Positions 7,450 through 13,422 of a stretch of 13,422 bases of DNA are shown here, piece by piece. The notes under the pieces are model-generated. The model saw only the letters and a program-made list of their open reading frames with translations. It was not told where the DNA came from and made no database searches. A program made the position numbers and the translations under genes. The stretch lies in contig JAFAFP010000056.1 in NCBI GenBank assembly GCA_023423415.1, positions 1-13,422 on the forward strand. Reading direction: 5' to 3'. Numbering within the stretch: the first letter of the stretch is position 1; each line of letters opens with the position of its first letter. This stretch comes from Pseudomonadota bacterium. Its GTDB lineage: Bacteria > Pseudomonadota > Alphaproteobacteria > Rhizobiales > Xanthobacteraceae.

Positions 7450-8976
7450 TTACTGGATCGCTGCGATCGCTTTCTTCAGCGCTTCACCGCTTTCGTCGGC
7501 CATCCCTGCCTTGCGCAAGCCTGCCAATTCCCTGGCGGCATTGCCGCGCTCCCGCAGCTTCGGCAGCAGCGCCATCAGCGCGTCGTATTTGTGACGGCCG
7601 CGTTCGTGCGTATCGCCATAGCCTTTGACGAGGCCGATGCAATGCGCGACCTCGACCGCCAGCGGGTAGTCCTGAGGGGCAATTTCGAGCACTTTTGCAA
7701 GCCACTCTTCCTGACGCTTGTTTTCGTCGATCCAGCGCAGCGAGCGTGGCCGCATCGGCTTGAAGCTTGCGACGATGTAGAGAAGCAGGAAGCCGTGGAC
7801 CGACGAGGTTTTCACCTTGCGGCCCTTGGTGGTCATGCTGTCGACGATCGCGCGCGCCCATTTGGTGCGCAGCAGCCAACGACCGAGTCCGGCCGGCATG
7901 GTCTCGGCGATTTCCTGCGTCCGTGGATGCATGAACTCGACGATCTCGACGATCTGGTCCTTCTTTGCCTGCGCCTCTTCACGCACGCGTTCGAAACGCG
8001 AGGCGCGGATCTTCAGCTCGGCGACACGGACCGTATCCTCGTACGCCATCGCCAGCGCAAGCTGACGCGCGACTTCGGTCAGAAGCTCGTCCGGCTTGCC
8101 CGGTCGCGCCTTCTCGATCGCAAGCACCGGCTCGAGCCGCTTCATGTAGAGCTTGGCATAGTCTTCGTTCTGATAGTCGGTCAGACGAACAACGCCGGCG
8201 CTGACGATCGGACGTGAGACGATCGACAACTGATCGTCGATCGGTTTGACCAGCGCCGTCACCGAGACATCGCGCGCCTGCGGATCGAACGGCAATTGCG
8301 TCTTCACCTGCGGCGTGTTGCCGGTCGCCGCCGCTTCGAAGCCGGCATTGAAGGCGCGCACGCTCGGCTCGACGCCGACGCCGCCACGGCGGATCGTCGC
8401 CTCGAACGCCATGCGCTGGAACGGCAGCGTACCTGAACCGGCCAGCGCGCCGAACAGCACCGCGCTGACAAGGCTTCCGGTCGCATCGGCAATGCTCGCC
8501 ATATCGAACGCATGCAGACGCTTGGACGCCTCCTCGCTCGATTTCAGGAAGGCGTTGCTGTCGGTGCGGTCGTCGGCGAGCGCGATGCGTTCCTGCATCG
8601 TGTAGACGCGATGCGTCGACGTGATCAGCGTGGTGCGATCGGGCGTGACGAGGCCGCGTGTGATCGCACGGCCGGCTTCCATGAATTCGGACGCCAGCAC
8701 GATATCGACATCGCCCGGTACCGGCATCAGCGCCAGCACCGGCTTCTGCTCGCGCGCGGCCGCCTTCGGAAACAGCTCGACGTAATAGACCGTGGCGCCA
8801 GTGCGCTGCGCGACGCCGGGCACCGAGGTCTTCTGCGCGAGATAGCCGCCATGCTCGGCCAGATCGATGATCCAGTCGGCCAGCACGCCGCCGCCCTCGC
8901 CGCCCATGGCAAGAATGGCGATGGTGATCGGACGGACGCGCGATGCGCCGCGCGTATCGACGAGAGGCGTGTTCAT
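7450..8976 (-). CDS. Indolepyruvate:ferredoxin oxidoreductase, beta-subunit family protein with C-terminal DUF6537-like region
   Basis: A 508-residue partner subunit of a ferredoxin-dependent 2-oxoacid oxidoreductase, which decarboxylates aryl pyruvates such as indolepyruvate to acyl-CoA with reduced ferredoxin. The first ~210 residues form the pyruvate-oxidoreductase gamma-type domain: 'ILAMGGEGGGVLADW' (21-35), 'SVPGVAQRTGATVYYVELFP' (51-70) and 'VPGDVDIVLASEFMEAGRA' (86-104). The remaining ~290 residues are mostly helical and match the extra region (DUF6537) found in long proteobacterial indolepyruvate oxidoreductases, so the protein is much longer than the ~200-residue archaeal IorB. The start ATG overlaps the alpha-subunit stop as ATGA, indicating coupled translation and a 1:1 complex. 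The true substrate could be another aryl or branched 2-oxoacid. Confidence 0.87.
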   Translation of the reverse strand: MNTPLVDTRGASRVRPITIAILAMGGEGGGVLADWIIDLAEHGGYLAQKTSVPGVAQRTGATVYYVELFPKAAAREQKPVLALMPVPGDVDIVLASEFMEAGRAITRGLVTPDRTTLITSTHRVYTMQERIALADDRTDSNAFLKSSEEASKRLHAFDMASIADATGSLVSAVLFGALAGSGTLPFQRMAFEATIRRGGVGVEPSVRAFNAGFEAAATGNTPQVKTQLPFDPQARDVSVTALVKPIDDQLSIVSRPIVSAGVVRLTDYQNEDYAKLYMKRLEPVLAIEKARPGKPDELLTEVARQLALAMAYEDTVRVAELKIRASRFERVREEAQAKKDQIVEIVEFMHPRTQEIAETMPAGLGRWLLRTKWARAIVDSMTTKGRKVKTSSVHGFLLLYIVASFKPMRPRSLRWIDENKRQEEWLAKVLEIAPQDYPLAVEVAHCIGLVKGYGDTHERGRHKYDALMALLPKLRERGNAARELAGLRKAGMADESGEALKKAIAAIQ

Positions 8977-11114
8977 GCCGTCACCGCCTTGCGCTCAAGG
9001 CGGCGCTGGAAGAAGCCGATCACGGCATCGCGGATGCGCTGCCTGAAGCGATCCCATCCGGTCGGGTTGTCGATGATCGAGGCGCGGAAGAACGACGGAC
9101 ACAGGATCGCGGCATGCGCGACCTCACCGCAATTGCCGCAGCCGACGCAGGAATTGATGACCTTGGTCACCGGATCGCGGCGCAGCGGATCGGGATTGGG
9201 CGCGATGGTCAGCGACGGACAGCCCGACAGCCGAATGCAGGAATGATCGCCCGTACAGGTGTCCGGATCGACACCGAAGCGTTCCCGCACCACGCGCTCA
9301 CCGCGCTTGACCGCGGCGCGCAGCAACGGCTTCACGCGGCGCTGCTTGTTCAGCATGCATTCCGACGAGGCGATGATGACCTTCGGCCCCTTGGTCTCGG
9401 TCGTCAGCGCCTCGCGCAACGTGTCGCGCATCTTGGCGACATCATAGGTGCGGGTGATGTGCTTGACCCATTCCACACCGACGCCGCGCACGGCCTTCTC
9501 GATCGGATGCTGGGTCGAACGGGTCTCGACATTGGCCGCGGACGACAGGATGTCCTGCCCGCCGGTCGCCGCCGCATAGCCGTTATCGACGATCAGCATC
9601 ACGCCGTCGGTCTTGTTGAACACCTGATGGCCGACGCTGGAGACAAGTCCGTTATGCCAGAAGCCACCATCACCCACGATGGCCACCGGACGCTTGCCGC
9701 CCTGCCCCGACAATGGCGACGCACCGGCGCCGCCCAGGCCGTAGCCCATCGTGGTCTGGCCGAGGTTGAACGGCTGCAGCGATGCGAATGTGTGGCAGCC
9801 GATATCGGCGCTGATATGCAGCGGGCCGACCTCCTGCTGCACCAGCTTCATCGCCGAGAAGATCGGGCGCTCCGGGCAACCGGTGCAGAATGACGGCGGA
9901 CGACCCTGCACATTGGTGCCGAGCGTTTCGAGCGCAGCGGGCAGGCTCTTGTTGGTCTGCGGTGGCTCATCCGGCGCGAGAATGTCAGGCCGGTGCGCGG
10001 TGCAGAATTTCTGCAGAGCGGCTTTCAGCACCGAGCCGGTATATTCACCGGCCATCGGCAGCACCGACTTGCCCTCCACCCTGGTCTGGATGTCCTTGCG
10101 GCGCAGGATGGTGTTGATCGCCTGCTCGATGAATTCCGGCTGGCCTTCCTCGACCACCATGATCGCCTTCTTGCCGGCGCAGAATTGCACGAACTCGTCG
10201 TCGACCAGCGGATAGGTGGCGTTCAGCACATAGAGCGGGATGTGGCTGTTACCGTACACATCGGCAAGCCCCATGATCTCCATGGCGCGCAGCACGCCGT
10301 TATACATGCCGCCCTGCATGACGATGCCGATATCGTTGACCTCGCCATCGAAGAATTCGTTGATCTTGTTGTCCTTGATGAACTTCACTGCCGCCGGCCA
10401 GCGCTGCTCGACCTTTTCATGTTCGTGCTGATAGGTGAACGGCGGCAACGCATAGCGCGTGACGTCTCGGACGGGATTCTGCAGCGCGTCGAGCCGCGTG
10501 AATTCGGGACGCTTGTTGTCCTTGGCGATGAAGCTGCCATAGACGTGACAGGCGCGAATGCGAAGCTGCAGCATCACCGCGGTGTTGCTGGCTTCCGAAA
10601 GCTGGAAGCCCTTTTCCACCATGTCGACGATGGTCTGCACGTTCGGCCGCGGATCGAGCAGCCACATCTGCGACTTCATCGCAAAGGCGTGGCTGCGCTC
10701 CTGCATGATGGAGGAGCCTTCGCCGTAATCCTCGCCGACGATGATCAGCGCGCCGCCCTTCACACCACCGGACGACAGGTTGGCGAGCGCATCGGACGCA
10801 ACGTTGGTGCCGACCGGCGCCTTGAAGGTGCAGGCGCCACGCAGCGGATAGCTCACGGACACGGCAAGCGAGGCGGCGGCGGCGGCTTCATTTGCGCTCG
10901 ATTCGAAACGGACCCCGAGTTCCTGCAACATCTCGTTGGCGTCATTCAGCACATCGATCAGATGCGAGATCGGCGCACCCTGATAGCCGGACACGTAGGA
11001 CACGCCGGATTGCAGCAACGCCTTGGTCACCGCGAGGATGGCCTCGCCCTTGAATTCCTCGCCATCACCAAGCTTGAGCTGCTTGACTTCTTCTTTGAAT
11101 GACCGCTCAGCCAT
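8973..11114 (-). CDS. Indolepyruvate:ferredoxin oxidoreductase, alpha-subunit (thiamine diphosphate and Fe-S) protein
   Basis: A 713-residue catalytic subunit. The N-terminal pyrimidine-binding and transketolase-like part is at about 20-230 ('GEAILAVTKALLQSGVSYVSGYQGAPIS', in two pieces 23-35 and 36-50). 'RPPSFCTGCPERP' (405-417) is the family signature before the thiamine-diphosphate domain, whose GDG...N motif runs from G481-D482-G483 to N511. The C-terminal ferredoxin-like part has Cys at 620, 626, 632 and at 656, 659, 662, 672. The spacing C-x5-C-x5-C-P differs from a standard C-x2-C-x2-C cluster, so cluster I may be modified. I start at ATG 11114, six bases after GGAGAG; an earlier ATG at 11165 adds 17 residues and has no good ribosome site. 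It is first in the operon with the beta gene and divergent from a TRAP binding protein, with a shared palindrome in between. Confidence 0.9.
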   Translation of the reverse strand: MAERSFKEEVKQLKLGDGEEFKGEAILAVTKALLQSGVSYVSGYQGAPISHLIDVLNDANEMLQELGVRFESSANEAAAAASLAVSVSYPLRGACTFKAPVGTNVASDALANLSSGGVKGGALIIVGEDYGEGSSIMQERSHAFAMKSQMWLLDPRPNVQTIVDMVEKGFQLSEASNTAVMLQLRIRACHVYGSFIAKDNKRPEFTRLDALQNPVRDVTRYALPPFTYQHEHEKVEQRWPAAVKFIKDNKINEFFDGEVNDIGIVMQGGMYNGVLRAMEIMGLADVYGNSHIPLYVLNATYPLVDDEFVQFCAGKKAIMVVEEGQPEFIEQAINTILRRKDIQTRVEGKSVLPMAGEYTGSVLKAALQKFCTAHRPDILAPDEPPQTNKSLPAALETLGTNVQGRPPSFCTGCPERPIFSAMKLVQQEVGPLHISADIGCHTFASLQPFNLGQTTMGYGLGGAGASPLSGQGGKRPVAIVGDGGFWHNGLVSSVGHQVFNKTDGVMLIVDNGYAAATGGQDILSSAANVETRSTQHPIEKAVRGVGVEWVKHITRTYDVAKMRDTLREALTTETKGPKVIIASSECMLNKQRRVKPLLRAAVKRGERVVRERFGVDPDTCTGDHSCIRLSGCPSLTIAPNPDPLRRDPVTKVINSCVGCGNCGEVAHAAILCPSFFRASIIDNPTGWDRFRQRIRDAVIGFFQRRLERKAVTA

Positions 11115-11185
11115 CGAGCTCTCCAGATTGGCCGGAATGTTGCATAACCCCGGCCGAGGTTTCATAACCCATGATACAGCGGGGT

Positions 11186-11209
11186 AATTATATTCAAAAG
11201 AATATAATT
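11186..11209. promoter_or_regulatory. Operator-like palindrome, copy 1, in the oxidoreductase/SBP1 divergent region
   Basis: Perfect inverted repeat with 10-bp arms AATTATATTC and GAATATAATT around AAAA. Because of the symmetry each strand carries a TATAAT -10-like hexamer inside it (11203-11208 on plus, 11192-11187 on minus), so a bound dimer could block promoters in both directions. No good -35 element was found on either strand. The site lies 31 bp before the first SBP start and 71 bp before the oxidoreductase alpha start. A nearly identical site precedes the second SBP gene. The form (short AT-rich palindrome with 4-bp centre) suits a MarR- or similar winged-helix dimer, but that is inference. 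Confidence 0.7.
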
Positions 11210-11240
11210 CGAAACTGCTGCGGCCAACAGGGATAACGAT

Positions 11241-12206
11241 ATGCGTGTGAATTCAATTTTGGCACTGTCCGCTCTCGTTTTGTGCAGCGCACCATCGGCG
11301 ATGGCGCAAGAGGTCACGTTGCGAGCTGTGTCATCCTTCTCCGAAGGGAGCCAGATTTCCGCCCCGTTCGAGCGTTTCGTCGAGAAGGTCAACAAGGACG
11401 GTAAAGGCGTCATCCAGATCAACTATATCGGCGGCCCACGCGCCATGCCGCCATTCGAGGTCGGCAACGCCGTACGCTCGAAAGTGGTCGATATCGCCAA
11501 TGTTGCCGCAGCATTCTACACCAACCTGATGCCTGAGGCCGATGCGATCAAACTGCTCAACAAGCCGGCAGCCGAGCAACGCAAGAATGGAACATGGGAA
11601 CTGCTGAGCGACCTGCATCGGCAGAAGCTCAACTCCCATTATCTGGCGCGTCAGTTCGTCTCGGTGCCGTATCATCTTTACCTGAACAAGAAGATCGACA
11701 AACTGGACCTCGCCGGCCTCAAGGTCCGCGTTACGCCGGTTTATCGCGATCTGGTTCAGAACCTCGGCGGCACGCCGATCACCACGCCTCCAGGCGAGGT
11801 CTACACCGCACTCGAGCGCAGCGTGGTCGACGGCTATGGCTGGCCAGTGCTCGGCATCTTCGATCTCGGCTGGGAAAAGGTGACCAAGTTTCGCCTCGAC
11901 CCTGGCTTCTACAGCGTCGACGTCGGGGTGCTGGTCAACAACGATGTCTGGAAAGGCCTGAACGACACGCAGCGCAAAGTGCTGACCGATACGGCGCTCT
12001 GGCTGGAAGGGCTCGACGCCACTGAAAACGCAGACATGGTGAAAGCGGAGCGCGAGCGTCAGACCAAGGCCGGCGTGCAGACGCTCGATCTTGGGGCTGC
12101 CACGTCGCAGGAATTCGTGAAAAAGGCGAACAATCTCGCCTGGGACGCCATTATTGCGCGCTCGCCAGAGTTCGGGAAAAAATTGCGGGCACTGAACGGC
12201 GAGTAA
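11241..12206 (+). CDS. TRAP transporter substrate-binding protein, DctP type (copy 1)
   Basis: A 321-residue periplasmic binding protein that captures an organic acid for a TRAP (DctPQM) transporter. The signal peptide is residues 1-22, with likely cleavage after AMA and a mature start at QEVTLRAV. Family features are 'FEVGNAVRSKVVDIANV' (72-88), 'GLKVRVTPVYRDLVQNLGG' (159-177), where R163 is in the position of the conserved carboxylate-binding arginine, and 'PPGEVYTALERSVVDGYGW' (183-201). The ATG has AGGGA 7 nt upstream. It is divergent from the oxidoreductase operon and followed by hairpins and a second copy. No DctQ or DctM gene is visible, so membrane partners are encoded elsewhere or downstream. 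The ligand is unknown; the neighbourhood hints at an aryl or 2-oxo acid. Confidence 0.88.
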   Translation: MRVNSILALSALVLCSAPSAMAQEVTLRAVSSFSEGSQISAPFERFVEKVNKDGKGVIQINYIGGPRAMPPFEVGNAVRSKVVDIANVAAAFYTNLMPEADAIKLLNKPAAEQRKNGTWELLSDLHRQKLNSHYLARQFVSVPYHLYLNKKIDKLDLAGLKVRVTPVYRDLVQNLGGTPITTPPGEVYTALERSVVDGYGWPVLGIFDLGWEKVTKFRLDPGFYSVDVGVLVNNDVWKGLNDTQRKVLTDTALWLEGLDATENADMVKAERERQTKAGVQTLDLGAATSQEFVKKANNLAWDAIIARSPEFGKKLRALNGE

Positions 12207-12222
12207 GGCCTCGAAATCATTG

Positions 12223-12250
12223 CCGGACCGGCCGATTGGGGCCGGTCCGG
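12223..12250 (+). repeat. Perfect GC-rich hairpin after the first SBP gene
   Basis: Arms CCGGACCGGCC and GGCCGGTCCGG (11 bp, perfect) with a 6-nt loop, 16 bases after the SBP1 stop. It is followed by GAGCCTTCCC, without a T-tract, so it probably acts as a 3'-end-stabilising stem or a pause hairpin ahead of the terminator at 12273 rather than as a terminator alone. Confidence 0.6.
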
Positions 12251-12272
12251 GAGCCTTCCCGCAATGCAGGTC

Positions 12273-12297
12273 AGGGCTCGCGAGGGGGCCCTTTTAT
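12273..12297 (+). terminator. Rho-independent terminator-like structure
   Basis: Stem AGGGCTC / GGGCCCT (7 pairs, including one G-T) with a 6-nt loop, running into TTTTAT at 12292-12297. It lies 66 bases after the first SBP gene and upstream of the second copy's own operator, so the two SBP genes are probably separate transcription units. Confidence 0.55.
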
Positions 12298-12359
12298 CGC
12301 AGCAAATGACTGTTTTTACGGTGAATAGGGAAATTGACTTCCCAAGGATGCGCCGGGAC

Positions 12360-12377
12360 TATATTCGAAAGAATATA
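12360..12377. promoter_or_regulatory. Operator-like palindrome, copy 2, upstream of SBP2
   Basis: Arms TATATTC and GAATATA around GAAA, the same core as the palindrome at 11186-11209 but with 7-bp arms (the next outward pair is mismatched). TATAAT occurs at 12374-12379, and a TTGACT -35-like hexamer lies at 12334-12339. The spacing of 20 bp from TTGACT to the TATATT at 12360 is longer than usual, so the exact promoter is unresolved. It ends 28 bp before the SBP2 start. The shared sequence implies the same regulator for both SBP genes. Confidence 0.65.
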
Positions 12378-12405
12378 ATTTAAGTGCCATCTGGGAGGTT
12401 AAATG

Positions 12406-13374
12406 ATGGATCGCAAGCTGGTGTCTCTCGTTTCTGCATTCGTGCTCGCCGGCACGATGACGGTGGCCAATGCGCAGGAGGTGACCTTGCGGGCGGTCAC
12501 ATCGTTTGCGGAAGGTACGCAATTCTCCAAGAATTTCGAACGCTTCGTCGAGAAGGTGAACAAGGACGGCAAGGGCGTCATCCAGATCAACTATATCGGC
12601 GGCCCGCGCGCGATCCCGCCCTTCGAGGTCGGCAACGCCGTGCGCTCAAAGGTCGTGGATATCGCCAATGTGACCGGCGCCTTCTACACCAACCTGATGC
12701 CGGAAGCGGACGCCCTCAAGCTGATCAACACGCCTGCCGCTGAGCAGCGCAAGAACGGCACCTGGGAATACATCAACGACCTGCACAACAAGAAGGTCAA
12801 CTCGTACTATCTGGCGCGCCAATTCGTGTCGGTGCCGTTCCACATCTATATGAACAAGAAGATCGACAAGCCGGACTTCACCGGTCTGAAGATCCGCGTC
12901 ACGCCGGTCTATCGTGACATCGTACAGGCGCTCGGCGGCACGCCCATCACCACCCCTCCGGGTGAGGTCTATACGGCGCTCGAGCGCGGCGTGGCCGATG
13001 GTTACGGCTGGCCGATCCTTGGCATCTTCGATCTCGGCTGGGAGAAGGTGACCAAGTTCCGCATGGAGCCGGCCTTCTACAGCGTCGAGGTCAACGTGCT
13101 GGTCAATCAGGACACGTGGAAGAGCCTGAACGACGCGCAGCGCAAGGTGCTGACGGATGCCGCGCTGTGGCTCGAAAATCTCGATGCGACTGAAAGTGCT
13201 GAACTGGTGAAGGCGGAACGTGAGCGCCAGGCCAAGGCCGGCATTCAGCCGATCGAATTCGACGCAGCGGCGTCCCAAGCCTTCCTGAAGAAAGCATACG
13301 ACGTTGCCTGGCAATCGGTCATTGCCAAGGCGCCTGAAAGCGGGAAAAAGCTCCGCCAGCTCGCCGGGAATTAA
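12406..13374 (+). CDS. TRAP transporter substrate-binding protein, DctP type (copy 2)
   Basis: A 322-residue periplasmic binding protein, a close paralog of the preceding SBP: by hand alignment about 230 of 298 mature residues are identical (roughly 77%). The signal peptide ends at VANA-Q, and the mature start QEVTLRAV is the same. It keeps the conserved arginine in 'GLKIRVTPVYRD' and the 'YTALERGVADGYGW' block. Two ATGs in tandem, 12403 and 12406, follow GGGAGG; the second gives the better 7-nt spacing and is chosen. Differences from copy 1 cluster near the mature N-terminus (SQISAP versus TQFSKN), the WELLSDLHRQ/WEYINDLHNK region and the C-terminal 40 residues. This suggests a recent duplication with possible ligand or expression divergence. 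No membrane subunits are within the window. Confidence 0.88.
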   Translation: MDRKLVSLVSAFVLAGTMTVANAQEVTLRAVTSFAEGTQFSKNFERFVEKVNKDGKGVIQINYIGGPRAIPPFEVGNAVRSKVVDIANVTGAFYTNLMPEADALKLINTPAAEQRKNGTWEYINDLHNKKVNSYYLARQFVSVPFHIYMNKKIDKPDFTGLKIRVTPVYRDIVQALGGTPITTPPGEVYTALERGVADGYGWPILGIFDLGWEKVTKFRMEPAFYSVEVNVLVNQDTWKSLNDAQRKVLTDAALWLENLDATESAELVKAERERQAKAGIQPIEFDAAASQAFLKKAYDVAWQSVIAKAPESGKKLRQLAGN

Positions 13375-13393
13375 TGACCACTCAGGAGCGGGC

Positions 13394-13415
13394 GGGGCGA
13401 CCGCGGCGGCGCCCC
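13394..13415 (+). terminator. GC-rich hairpin at window end after SBP2
   Basis: Arms GGGGCG and CGCCCC around a 10-nt loop, 19 bases after the SBP2 stop and running into a C-run at the window edge. It may be the start of a terminator or stabilising stem; the sequence after it is cut off, so a T-tract cannot be checked. Confidence 0.3.
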
Positions 13416-13422
13416 CCCCACC

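Noticed and set aside
9993..11102. Plus-strand 369-codon open frame opposite the oxidoreductase alpha gene
   Set aside because: Antisense shadow; the minus-strand protein has clear thiamine-diphosphate and Fe-S motifs, and the plus frame has none.
12646..13314. Minus-strand open frame opposite SBP2
   Set aside because: SBP1 has a similar reverse frame because the genes are paralogs; both are shadows of the same coding sequence, not a conserved antisense gene.
1..13422. CRISPR arrays, tRNA/rRNA genes, insertion sequences, phage or toxin-antitoxin genes
   Set aside because: No regularly spaced repeats, transposase-like proteins or RNA gene patterns were seen on either strand.

Overview
The window looks like chromosomal DNA of an alphaproteobacterium, most likely of the Bradyrhizobium/Rhodopseudomonas/Afipia group. 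This rests on the GC-rich codon use, the protein styles, and a split indolepyruvate oxidoreductase beside TRAP binding proteins. The assignment is by pattern recognition and no search was run. Coding density is high. I see no tRNA, rRNA, CRISPR array, insertion sequence or phage gene, and no gene-free stretch longer than about 200 bases.

Minus-strand run, 1-6389. Reading from right to left there are: two tandem paralogous ArsB/NhaD-type (CitMHS_2-like) membrane transporters (6389-4941 and 4841-3417); the ergothioneine pair egtB (3288-2059) and egtD (2062-1085), overlapping by ATGA; a fumarylacetoacetate-hydrolase-family enzyme (933-61); and the first 20 codons of a probably secreted protein (61-1), joined to the enzyme by a TGATG overlap. 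EgtB and EgtD together convert histidine, via hercynine, to the sulfoxide precursor of ergothioneine. No egtA, egtC or egtE is present here.

Centre, 6487-7365. A lone tonB-family gene on the plus strand is divergent from the transporters and convergent with the next operon. No exbB/exbD or receptor gene accompanies it.

Right part, 7450-13422. A minus-strand operon encodes a two-subunit indolepyruvate:ferredoxin-type 2-oxoacid oxidoreductase (alpha 11114-8973, beta 8976-7450, ATGA overlap). Divergent from it are two tandem DctP-type TRAP substrate-binding proteins, about 77% identical in their mature parts. A near-identical AT-rich palindrome (TATATTC-N4-GAATATA) lies in the alpha-subunit/first-SBP divergent intergenic region and again just upstream of the second SBP. 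A hairpin plus a T-rich terminator separates the two SBP genes. The most interesting reading is a small regulon under one dimeric repressor that couples uptake of an organic (perhaps aryl- or 2-oxo-) acid to its ferredoxin-linked oxidation. No regulator gene and no TRAP membrane subunits (DctQ/DctM) are in the window.
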